Below, in pieces: positions 23,866-33,850 of a stretch of DNA of 64,000 bases; within the stretch, counting starts at the first letter, position 1, and each line of letters opens with the position of its first letter. The stretch lies in assembly GCA_035610365.1 (NCBI GenBank), contig CM069435.1, positions 460,001 through 524,000 of the forward strand, written 5' to 3'. Source of the DNA: Aquatica leii (taxonomy: Eukaryota > Arthropoda > Insecta > Coleoptera > Lampyridae). The position numbers and the translations under genes were made by a program. The notes beneath the pieces were generated by a model. The model was not told the origin of the DNA, ran no database searches, and saw only the letters and a list, made by a program, of their open reading frames with translations.

Positions 23866-24400
23866 GTTACTCTTAGGCTTCTACAACATTACCACGACAT
23901 CCGCAGTGTCTCTTTATAACTGGATGTCAGTTCCACTGTCGGCCAAAATGATTGCCCTGTCGATGTCCGAGATTCTTCGAAAACAGTGGCATGCGAAGCT
24001 GTGTGGTTCCGGTAACCCTACGTGGGTTTATACGAATTGTTTGCATTGTGCACTTGCACTTGTCTATAAAATATCAGTAGTTTGCGATGTTCACATTTTT
24101 TTGGTTTCAAATTTAAATATATAATATAAAGCTTAATTTCGTTTACTCCATCTTTCGATGTAACTGTAAGGACTCGTCCTTTCTTTGTTTTTGTGTTATG
24201 TGATATTATGTCCAAAATATGCACGAAATCTTCTACATAATCTACTTTTAATAAATATACTTCTTCCGCCCGACATGCTTTTTGCAACCAAAAAAACTGA
24301 TACCATGATGTTTTTCTAAAAACTCCTGCATATTATCCATCGAGAAAACTTCAGGTAAACCAGCAACTCTTTATATGCAAAAATATCCACATTTTTGTTT
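23866..24400 (-). pseudogene. decayed tyrosine recombinase (Crypton-like) remnant
   Basis: The minus-strand frame 24287-24018 reads ACRAEEVYLLKVDYVED then NTKTKKGRVLTVTSKDG and LNLKPKKCEHRKLLIFY. This matches the region around the catalytic Arg (in ACR, codon 24272-24270) and the following beta-sheet block of tyrosine recombinases that are common as element-derived genes in insects. Downstream on the same strand, in another frame, are PHSFACHCFRRISD, carrying the H-x-x-R box (His codon at 23988-23986), then ILADSGTDIQ and a degraded KRHGGW-like and NVVEA block. The frame stops before the nucleophilic Tyr expected in VAExYI, and at least one frame change separates the two halves. Such enzymes cut and rejoin DNA through a 3'-phosphotyrosine link. 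A Crypton DNA transposon is the likeliest source; a domesticated relative is the alternative. Confidence 0.7.
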
Positions 24401-27085
24401 ATTTGTAAAGTGTTTCTTAGCATCGAGTACACCGACTGTAGTGTTAAAGTTTTAAGAGTTTTTACCTAAGAATGTTTCAAAATTATTGCTTATAAATCTT
24501 ATAAATAAAACCTTTTTAACAAAGTACGCAATTAGAATATCTTCGTTTGCTCCTTGCACATTTTTTTCATTTCTCCAGCTACAGAACTGTTTGTAAGTTT
24601 TTTTGTACTTTACTTTGGATATTTTAGTTAATACACTTCATTATTGTTGTTATGCCAACAAATTGACAGTTTATTATTCTTCGATACTCTTATAATAGCG
24701 TTATTTTTGTCAAGTAGACAGCAGCATGATCTAAAAAGGTGAATTTACATGAGATTGTGAACATTTACACTCACTGAAAAACTAACACTTTTCTAAATTT
24801 CTAGATCAATATAGGTAGTATTATTTGTTTTTAACAAAATACGTTGTTAGTCATAAACATTTTTAATGTTTTTAGACAATAATATTTATCCAAATAAGTA
24901 GAATAAGAAACTGGTCAATAAAATAAAGCTGTAATATTTATAAAAAAGAATAAATAAATCATATAGGTATTTATTGCTCAAGTTAAATAAATTTTATAGT
25001 AAGATAGAAAACAGAAGTCTGTAATAAATAAACTACAAAATTTATTTAAATAAATAGCAGTATTGTTAGAAAAGTCAAATTAAATACCAATAATACCAAA
25101 TACAAATTAACACAAATATTTAAAAAAAAAATAATTACGCATAAAAAGTACATTTATGTATTACTTTCGTTGTTAATAATTTCAAATGACTAAAAGTTTT
25201 TATCCATTAACCAAAATAATAAAAAAAAAGTTCCTTACTTTATAAGTAGGTACCATTATTTGTATCATGTTTATTTGTATTATTAATTTGCTATACTATA
25301 ATGAGACACAACAGTTTCAACACACGAAACAAGTATTACATTTAAACATTTTATAATCCATTTCGATTTGCTAGGTTTATTACCAATATAACTAATATAA
25401 ACAAATCACTTAATAATCACTTAGAAAATAAAGAAGCTTCATTAACCTTGTAAGATTCCTTGATTTGATTATAATAACATATTACGAAGATCATTTTTTT
25501 TTCTAATTCTTGCAAAATTATTGCATAATATTGCAATTCAACTTAACATTAAACAAGTAAATCTAAAAATAACTTTAACGGAATCTTTGTGATTGTAATT
25601 ATATCAATATGTTTAATAGTAAAAGAAAAAAATGTATGAATATTTTTATCAAGTAAAGTAATGGGCATTTATACCGAAATTAATCGATATTATTAGTCTC
25701 TGACATGTTGTAAATGGAAGTGTTAACACAGCAATTTATCAAAGATCCAAAATATCTAAAATCGATGTACACAATTAATAGGATACGTATCACTTGTAAT
25801 CCCTGTTTTAAAGATTTATGTCGTGATAGATTTTGAGTACTGGTCAACATCCTGTTTGGTAGCTTACGTTCATGTTCAAGTTGTGTAAATTTGTAAATGA
25901 AACCAGGCACATATTCGCGTATTTGTAATAATTTTTTCTCTTTAGATGTTTATATTTAAACGAACGTTATAAACAATTTACCGTTAGTTAAACGTGGTGC
26001 TTTGAGTATAAGATTACGTTTATTGATGAACAACAACAATATGTCAGTTAGTATTACGTGCATCTTTAATACAATACTTTATACTCCTTTTGAGATAATA
26101 AGAACTTATACTGGTACTGTTACGCATTCCTTTTCGAAACGACTAATGCTTAATCTGCATACAATTCACTATTGCAGTCTTTGAATCGTTTATACCATTT
26201 TAACTTAATTGCAGTACTTTGATTTTATACACAGATAATAAATTATTTTTAGTTTACGTACATATGCGATATTGTCTTTTGGCAAAAGAGAAAAAATACG
26301 AATTACATTATCTATTAATTTGCCAAAAATTAATTTATATAATAATTTGATAATTATATCTTGTAAAAATTGTATTTAGTTAACTCAGTTTTTTGCTCTT
26401 TTGGTTTTAGTAGATTGCAAATACAAGAACAAAAATGATTTTATATAAAATAGTTGTTTTAATTGCATCGCCAGCAATTAAATCTATCTCTACAGTATGT
26501 AATAGTTGAACGTTCTTTGTTAGAAACTGGTCTAAACGTATGTATATTAAAAATTTATTTACGTAAAAGTAGGTCAGTGCATTCGATTAAAACTTGTTTA
26601 ATTAAAAACGTTTATTCAACCAATACTGTACAAATTAAAACATGACTAATTAGGTAGAACTACAAAAAATGTATACTAAGTAAAACGTTGAGTAAAATAA
26701 CTAACAACAAAAAAACAATATAAAACAAATTTGAAACTGTCCACTGTTGATGTTGTTATGTTTAATAATTTTTATTCTTTTTTGGGATCTTCTGTTAAAA
26801 AAAAGTGATTTAAAAAAAAGTAAAAGGAATTAGTTTTATACACTATCAAATTGAAGCAAAGAATTCGAAAAAAAGTGAAAAAACTGAACGTATTCTTAAA
26901 TTGCCATTTAATTTCTCTGTGTTATCAATATTCACATTTACTTAATTAACGTTGTCATTTACAATGTTTTGTATTTACTTAATTTTGTCTTTGTGCTTAC
27001 ATTAAAGTTAAATCAAAAAGATCGTACCGGTTTAAAAAGTCGGCTGACACGATTTATTTCATGTGTAAGTGAATTATAATCTATA
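24401..27085. other. AT-rich stretch without recognisable genes
   Basis: This is very AT-rich DNA with short chance frames only. Possible Gypsy leader sequence begins somewhere after 27000 but its edge is not visible. Confidence 0.5.
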
Positions 27086-27089
27086 CATA

Positions 27090-28870
27090 AAACTGCCAAA
27101 TTACCAGCTACAACCTTTCATGAACTTCCACATTAAGCGTTGCTTGCTTCTGAGGAAACTCAAGACGATACGGCGTAATTTAACTCAATACTACCAAGCT
27201 GCACAGATCTCTTCATTGGCTCAGTTGATTAATTACGGCAAACAGCTGGAATTAATGCTTCTACTTCTAAAAATGGTTTGGTACGGTTTGAAGAAAATGC
27301 TTCTACTTCTGCGCCTGCTTCTAATTCTTCTCGACGAGGTTTTCTTGGTTTTTCTCGAGTTACTTGGAATTGTCGTTATATTGGACATATCTCTTCGAAT
27401 TGTGACAAACTTTCTTCTCTTCGCTGTTTTGGATGTGAACAGGCAGGGGTTGGTCGTCGCAATTGTTCTAAGTGTAATACTGTCTCGGGAAACGAGTCTA
27501 CGGACCGAGTCGTAGATTTTTAACCTTGAATTCTATCTTAGATTTGACTGACTTCTTTGGATTTTATATTTGCCAGTGTTCGTGATAATGAGCGTCCCTA
27601 TCTTAATGTTAGTGTTTTAGGTTTTTATTTTTTCGGTCTACTTGATACTAGTGTTTCTCGAACCATTCTGGGCGGTCCAGGGTGGCAAATTCTACGATTA
27701 GATATTTATCTTTCTGCTTCTTCAGTGTCTCTATGTAATTCGGCTAATGATAATAAGTGTGCGGTACTAGAATCCGTTCTTCTCTCGTTTTCTCTGGAAG
27801 GCAATGTGAAAACGATTAACACCTTAATTATTTCTGAAGTTTCACAACGACTAATTTTAGGCATCGACTTATGAAAAACTATGAACTTCATACCTGTCTT
27901 TCGGCATCGACTTTGGACTTTCAACGCTACTTCTTCTTCGATCAATGTTATTTCTTTTGATTAGTGCTATCTTCGAATTTCTTCCGAATCAGGAACTGCT
28001 TTTAAACGATGTTCTCGCTGACGCCTTCGCTAAACAATTTTCAGGGTTTGGTCATATCTCTCTTGTTCAGGACCACATACAGCTGAACCAATTGAACAGC
28101 AATATTATTCGCTCCGACTCAATGCTAAGTGTGGGGGAGCCGTCTAGTAGTCAGTGCTCTAATCCAGTCGTTTTGGTAAAGAAGGAAGGTCAACCAAGAG
28201 ACTCAGAAGGCTGTTTATCCATTGTTTTATGATACTTTAACTAAGATCGGTTTAGAGATGCACGTTTTCTTTTCAGCTTGAATATTTGGTCTGCGTATTG
28301 ACAGATTTCACTCTCAAAAGATTCCAAACCGTGCTTTTACTGTTCCTTCTCGTGGTCTTTTTCAGTTCACGCGCATGCCATTTGGATCTCATAATGCGCT
28401 TGATACATTTCAGCTATTGATTCATCGAGTGTTGGGGTGGATTTGGAACCTTACTGTTTTGCTTACCTAAACAATATTATTATTGCAACACTTAGTCTTG
28501 ATGAACATATCAGCGTACTAGAAAAAGTGTTAGAACGTTTAATCTTTGCTGGACTTACCTTACGTCGGGAAAATGTAAGTTTTGTTTGCTTGAATTAAAG
28601 TACTTTGGGTACATTGACAATAAGAATGATCTACTAATTGACCTAGATAAGGTAACAGCAATACTTAATATACCCACTCCTTTCAACTTCACTGATGGCA
28701 TACGATTAATTGGTACCATCGCTGTATTTTTTTTCTTCTCTTATGTCTTCACTTTCGGGTGTTACTCGTACAAATGTTTCTTTTAGTTGGACAGCAGAAT
28801 GTCAGACCGTGTGACCGAAGTGATATTACTTAATTGGTTATGGTGCGAAGTGATCTTGTCTAGACCTCTC
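27090..28870 (+). mobile_element. Gypsy-type LTR retrotransposon fossil (partial)
   Basis: In order on the plus strand I see a gag end with a zinc-knuckle-like Cys/His cluster (about 27360-27480), a retropepsin-type protease region (27557-27874, with GLLDT and LILGIDL words), and a reverse transcriptase region from about 28090 to 28870. The last contains SNPVVLVKK, an RMPFG-like block, and words such as EHISVLEKVLERL and AGLTL. The order gag-protease-RT and the wording fit the Gypsy group. No integrase and no clear LTRs were found. It is broken, with several breaks, and looks old. Gag and pol of this group are normally expressed as one transcript. Confidence 0.8.
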
Positions 28871-30233
28871 AGAATTTTAATTTTCTTTTTTTATGAATCT
28901 AGTAGGTTAGTTTGCTTAAGTCAAGCAGTTGCAGGCTGTAGTCCTTTTTATTTTGGATTTTAAAGCAAAATTTTAGAATGTTTTTTTATCTACTTTTAGG
29001 GTGGGGGGTTTCCTGGTTCTTGTTTTCTTTGGCTGTAGATCAATTTTTATTCTGGCTAGGAGGAAGACTATTGCAGTCAAGGGAGTACTGGTTGCGGTGA
29101 CGTACGCTTGTAGGGACTAACGTTAGGAGGCCCAACAACGCGCCTTTACATCTTGTCGCGAGAGCTTGAGGTGTGTAGACTTCGACGCCACACAATCGTC
29201 CGGCACTTCAACGAAGAAACCTGAGGCTGCGATAGGATTCCTGGGATGTTTTCTAGTCTCGTGGGTGTGGGTACCGTTCTATTTCCATTTTTCTATAATA
29301 CTTTGGTCCTTTTTCTGTTCGGTTTCCTGGGATCTGTATTCAAAGCAGAATTTGTATTTGTGAGTTTTGTGTTTTTATGAGATTATAGGGCGTTGTCCTT
29401 GACTGTGGTCTAAACTTCTTTCTTTCGTATACTTGTTTTTTTTTCTTAATTTGTTTGGTATTGTCCGTCAGAGAAGTCGGTGCAACTACGTTATTTTCTT
29501 GCTTTATAGCGTTACGGCTGATGTCAACTTTCAACGAGTACCTTTTTCTGATACTTCATTTCTGTTGGTTAAAGGTTTTGCTTCTTTGACTATCATTCCG
29601 CTTTATGGCTTTATTTGAAAGACGTAAAGACGTAAACATCGCCCTACAAGGCTTTCATTGTTAAGTATTTCGCTCGCCTATGTGCATATGATTTATAAAA
29701 CTGTTGCTGTTTAGTGGAGGTTTTGAGGCGGGTTTCTATATCTCCACTTGTGAACTTTATCTGTGGAGTTCATAAGCACATGTTGCAATTGGAAAATTTC
29801 TATGATGTCACGTCACTGGAATTAACACCACTTACAATTTTAAAGAGTTGAATACAATCATATTAGAAGAAACAATTTTGCAAGTTACGAAGTTAATTGG
29901 AGAGACACTCTGCACATTCCCTTACTTTCAATACTCGCATGATTTAAAAAAGGATTTACTTGTGATAACGCCGTGTCTACGTTTTCTCTTGTGTTAGCTT
30001 TAAATTGAGTTGTAGGTAATGCTGACAGGATATGCACTAGCTAATCCATACTTAGAGGAAACTCATTGTAAGTATTACATTTTTACTTTAATTTTTTTGT
30101 TGTGTCACATATTATAATACAGTGCCTTTTGATTCTCAAAATCGTAATTTATATTTTGATTGTAATACCGACCCATGTTAGTCTTTCATCGTTTTAACGC
30201 CTTTTTAGATTCAGCTTATAATCTAACACTACA
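28871..30233. other. unassigned; possible 3' part of the Gypsy fossil
   Basis: A GC-richer patch at about 29010-29260 (for example GTCGCGAGAGCTTGAGGTG) stands out from AT-rich flanks and could be LTR or 3' non-coding sequence of the fossil upstream. Near 29383 ATAGGGCG and near 29640 CGCCCTA form a weak inverted pair. No coding domain is recognised. Confidence 0.3.
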
Positions 30234-30433
30234 AAGATAAGAACGTCTTCCGGGTTTGGACAGTGTCAATGTTGTAACCGAAGTTGCCAACGTTTCGCCC
30301 ACTTTCGTAAGGGGCTTCATCAGATTTTCGTTTGCTTTTTCAAGTTTTTCAGTTGCTTGTTTGAGTGGGCGAAACGTTGGCAACTTCGGTTACAACATTG
30401 ACACGGTCCAAACCCGGAAGACGCTCTTATCTT
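30234..30433. repeat. 200-bp inverted repeat with hammerhead-like core
   Basis: Arms of 70 bp at 30234-30303 and 30364-30433 are near-perfect reverse complements (core AACCGAAGTTGCCAACGTTT) around a 60-bp spacer. On the minus strand, CTGATGA (30317-30323) is followed by GCCCC...GTGGGC-type pairing and then GAAAC (30292-30296), a hammerhead-like layout with one extra base after CTGATGA. The right arm repeats the GAAACG half. The overall design matches 9548-9747 although the sequences differ, and it lies only 300 bp from the PLE pair. Confidence 0.65.
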
Positions 30434-31171
30434 AGTATAGACTCCGGCGGTGGAATCCTTCGCTATTACATTAACACTACAAAGCTTACGACTCTATCTC
30501 CGAAACAACTGAGTTAGCCGTATCTTGCTTTCATTTTTTGTTATGAGAAAAACAACGTAACATGTTATTATTTAAACAAAAATTTTAAATTTATAAGTTA
30601 TTTTTCAGTGCTACCCAAGTATATATAGCCCAGTATAGATAGTCCACATTGGCCCAATAAAAAATGTAGACTTTTGGCCATATTGGTCCTGTATTGTTTT
30701 TAAATATTGTTTTAGCATCGAACTTAAATATTGATTAATGAATTGGTTAGGAACACTCTTCACTAGGAGGGGCAATTAAACCACTTTAGATTTTTAATAT
30801 GGCGACGTTTCGTGCAACCATGTGTGCACTTCTTCAAGCCACTAAAATATATTGTACGTAAGTTACACATTGCTTATTGTATAATAAATAATACGTTTTA
30901 GGTACAAAACAAGAAACTTACACAAAAAAGTTCAAGTGGAGACGTCCTCAACTCCAAACAACATGACAACTAATACACGATATAAATAACATAAATAACT
31001 CGTTAAAATATTATTAAAAAGGTCAATAATTAAAATGTTGTATATGAACAATAACTAAGAATGACAAACAATTGACACGACATGTATAATCAAAAATTAT
31101 ATTGCAATGTCAAGGTAATCAAGGAGATAAGAAACGAAAAAATACCGCGAATTTTATAGACCTATATAAAG

Positions 31172-31546
31172 CTAAAAAGCAATCTTAGATATTAAATTGT
31201 TGTATACATTACTTAAATTATTCGTGTCTGTATTAAAGTTAATGTTGTTTTTGTAAACGTTGATGAATATCATCTCTGAAACTAAACGCTTTTTATAGTT
31301 ACAATCTATGTCTAAAATTTTAGGATTGTTGAAATCAAAATTATGTCCCGTATTGATATGATGTAACGCTAACGCTGTTTCGCCCTTTTTATTATTGCAA
31401 TCATACATGTGATTATTTATCCGATTTTTTATCTTCTGTTTCGTTTGCCCTATGTAACACGCTTGGCATCCTATACAATCTAGCTTGTACACTACATCAT
31501 GTTTTTCAGTTGTGTTAGTTTTATCTTTAGTTCTACTGTACAGCAT
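31172..31546 (-). CDS. PLE GIY-YIG endonuclease domain
   Basis: This is a 124-codon frame. Residues 18-34 read DVVYKLDCIGCQACYIG, where VVY and YIG are the two strands of the GIY-YIG fold and the Cys pair (24, 27) fits the zinc-binding CCHH linker typical of PLE endonucleases. Arg42 in KNRI, His46, HHINTGH (63-69) and Glu91 in SEMIF match the catalytic Arg, His and metal-binding Glu. In active PLEs this domain, at the C-terminus of the polyprotein, cuts target DNA to prime reverse transcription. It is separated from the RT frame by a poly-T tract and frame change in this copy, so it is not expected to be made as a fusion. Confidence 0.85.
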   Translation of the reverse strand: MLYSRTKDKTNTTEKHDVVYKLDCIGCQACYIGQTKQKIKNRINNHMYDCNNKKGETALALHHINTGHNFDFNNPKILDIDCNYKKRLVSEMIFINVYKNNINFNTDTNNLSNVYNNLISKIAF

Positions 31547-31784
31547 GTTATAGATAGTATTAGTGTTGTAAGTTGTTATTTTAATGTGATTGGTTTTAAT
31601 AATCGGAATTATTCTTTTTGTTAGGTTTGGAACATTTATTATTTTTGTGTAAATAACGTTAGTATTAGGGATAGTATTAGGGTTAGTAATGGATGGGTTT
31701 ATTGGTGGTGGAGTATTATTATTATTCGTTGTGTTAGTGTGTATGAGTATTTTGTTTATTATGTTATTCGGGGAGTTATTTTTC

Positions 31785-31812
31785 TTTTTTTTTTTTTTTT
31801 TTTTTTTTTTTT
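31785..31812. repeat. 28-base poly-T tract inside the left PLE copy
   Basis: This is an uninterrupted T-run (preceded by TTTC) at a place where the right-hand PLE copy has no comparable run (near 33222-33235). It is therefore a late insertion or slippage product in one arm, or a sequencing or assembly artefact at the palindrome. Confidence 0.9.
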
Positions 31813-32189
31813 CCTTAATATGTTCTTTAAGCAGTTAAGGTTTTTTGTAACAAACTGAGGACTGCTTAAACTTAATATTTTATTTTTCATAGCCTTAATC
31901 GTATTAATCTTTTGATGGTGTGGATGTTTGGAAAAGTAATTTAACGTTCTGTTAGAGGCTATGGGTTTAGTATACCATTCACTAACTAGACAACCCGTGT
32001 TAGTATCCTTACTAAGTCTAACGTCTAAATATGGTAATGAACCTTTTGTTCAACTTCATACGTGAATTTCAAATGTTGGTTGTAACTATTAAAAGTGTTA
32101 AGAGTGTTATGGATTTCTGTTTCGTATACATGCAACAATATCATCAACGTAACAAAATACAAAGACCGGTGTATATGATAAATTGTTGT

Positions 32190-32672
32190 TTACGTATTTA
32201 AGTAGATCATGCATAGCAAGATTAGCCAATATAGGTGACGCAGGATTACCCATGGCAGTACCAAATTTTTGAGTATACATCTTGTCATCGAATGTAAAAT
32301 AACTTGACTCAAAAGAAGTTCTATAATATACACCACATCGACTAATTCTAAAGTTGTATGGCTTTTCAAATCATCCCAATATTTATTTATTAGTTCAACG
32401 ATCAGATCTTTAGTAATGTTTGTGAATAAAGATGTAACATCAAACGAAATGATTTTGTAATTACTCGGTATGGTAATGTTTTTAGTTTTTTCAATAAGTT
32501 CATAGGAGTTCTTTATGTTATGATCAAATAAGTAAGAAATGTTTTGAATTATACTAGAAACGTATTTAGATAATTCATACGTGGGAGCTCCTATACAAGA
32601 GACAATAGGTCTGGCCGGATGTTCATCTTTATGAGTTTTTATAATATTGGGATGATTTGAAAAGCCATACAA
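32190..32672 (-). CDS. PLE reverse transcriptase, N-terminal palm/fingers portion
   Basis: The frame reads HPARPIVSCIGAP (residues 18-30), TYELSKYVSSII and IISFDVTSLFTNI (75-87), the conserved PLE RT blocks leading to the first catalytic Asp (in FDVTSLFTN). About 50 codons later its reading departs from that of the partner copy. The first ten or so codons lie across the palindrome junction and are antisense to the right-hand arm, so they are not original PLE sequence. The left copy carries the part of RT that the right copy lacks, because the right copy starts downstream of it. Confidence 0.8.
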   Translation of the reverse strand: MYGFSNHPNIIKTHKDEHPARPIVSCIGAPTYELSKYVSSIIQNISYLFDHNIKNSYELIEKTKNITIPSNYKIISFDVTSLFTNITKDLIVELINKYWDDLKSHTTLELVDVVYIIELLLSQVILHSMTRCILKNLVLPWVILRHLYWLILLCMIYLNT

Positions 32673-33241
32673 CTTTAGAATTAGTCGATGTGGTGTATAT
32701 TATAGAACTTCTTTTTGAGTCAAGTTATTTTACATTCGATGACAAGATGTATACTCAAAAATTTGGTACTGCCATGGGTAATCCTGCGTCACCTATATTG
32801 GCTAATCTTGCTATGCATGATCTACTTAAATACGTAAACAACAATTTATCATATACACCGGTCTTTGTATTTTGTTACGTTGATGATATTGTTGCATGTA
32901 TACCCGAAACAGAAATCCATAACACTCTTAACACTTTTAATAGTTACAACCAACATTTGAAATTCACGTATGAAGTTGAACAAAAAGGTTCATTACCATA
33001 TTTAGACGTTAGACTTAGTAAGGATACTAACACGGGTTGTCTAGTTAGTGAATGGTATACTAAACCCATAGCCTCTAACAGAACGTTAAATTACTTTTCC
33101 AAACATCCACACCATCAAAAGATTAATACGATTAAGGCTATGAAAAATAAAATATTAAGTTTAAGCAGTCCTCAGTTTGTTACAAAAAACCTTAACTGCT
33201 TAAAGAACATATTAAGGAAAATAACTACCAGAATAACATAA
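32657..33241 (+). CDS. PLE reverse transcriptase, catalytic palm and thumb
   Basis: This is an open frame of 194 codons, the longest coding run in the window. It has no ATG at its start because the copy is truncated at the palindrome junction. Residues 36-52 read FGTAMGNPASPILANLA, the PLE form of RT motif B. CYVDDIV (73-79, bases 32876-32887 for YVDD) is the catalytic box with both aspartates. QKGSLPYLDVRLSKD and WYTKPIASNRTLNYFSKHP are the following palm and thumb blocks specific to PLEs. The frame ends at 33241, before the GIY-YIG part, near where the left copy has its poly-T tract. Confidence 0.9.
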   Translation: MKSHTTLELVDVVYIIELLFESSYFTFDDKMYTQKFGTAMGNPASPILANLAMHDLLKYVNNNLSYTPVFVFCYVDDIVACIPETEIHNTLNTFNSYNQHLKFTYEVEQKGSLPYLDVRLSKDTNTGCLVSEWYTKPIASNRTLNYFSKHPHHQKINTIKAMKNKILSLSSPQFVTKNLNCLKNILRKITTRIT

Positions 33242-33429
33242 TAACCAAAATACTCATACACACTAACACAACGAATAATAATAATACTCCACCACCAATA
33301 AACCCATCCATTACTAACCCTAATACTATCCCTAATACTAACGTTATTTACACAAAAATAATAAATGTTCCAAACCTAACAAAAAGAATAATTCCGATTA
33401 TTAAAACCAATCACATTAAAATAACAACT

Positions 33430-33850
33430 TACAACACTAATACTATCTATAACATGCTGTACAGTAGAACTAAAGATAAAACTAACACAACTGAAAAACA
33501 TGATGTAGTGTACAAGCTAGATTGTATAGGATGCCAAGCGTGTTACATAGGGCAAACGAAACAGAAGATAAAAATCGGATAAATAATCACATGTATGATT
33601 GCAATAATAAAAGGGCGAAACAGCGTTAGCGTTACATCATATCAATACGGGACATAATTTTGATTTCAACAATCCTAAAATTTTAGACATAGATTGTAAC
33701 TATAAAAAGCGTTTAGTTTCAGAGATGATATTCATCAACGTTTACAAAAACAACATTAACTTTAATACAGACACGAATAATTTAAGTAATGTATACAACA
33801 ATTTAATATCTAAGATTGCTTCTTACCTTTATATAGGTCTATAAAATTCG
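33430..33850 (+). pseudogene. PLE GIY-YIG endonuclease region, right copy
   Basis: This is the mirror of the left-copy endonuclease frame (words VYKLDCIGCQACYIG and FINVYKNNINFNTDT are recovered in translation). It is not open throughout. See the left copy for the domain description. Confidence 0.8.

Larger units (their letters stand above)
30734..32642 (-). mobile_element. Penelope-like element, left (minus-strand) copy of a head-to-head pair
   Basis: This copy carries an RT part and a GIY-YIG endonuclease part, in that order on the minus strand, followed by a non-coding 3' region that contains a hammerhead-like motif (30807-30838) and ends near 30734. It is 5'-truncated at the palindrome junction near 32642. 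It extends about 260 bp further upstream than its partner (32383-32642). It includes a 28-base T-run (31785-31812) absent from the partner. The two copies are nearly identical, so the pair looks young; few breaks are visible in this copy. PLEs are retroelements whose RT is related to telomerase and which use a GIY-YIG nuclease. Confidence 0.9.

Noticed and set aside
23864-24124. Plus-strand 86-codon frame
   Set aside because: It is antisense to the tyrosine recombinase relic, whose motifs lie on the minus strand.
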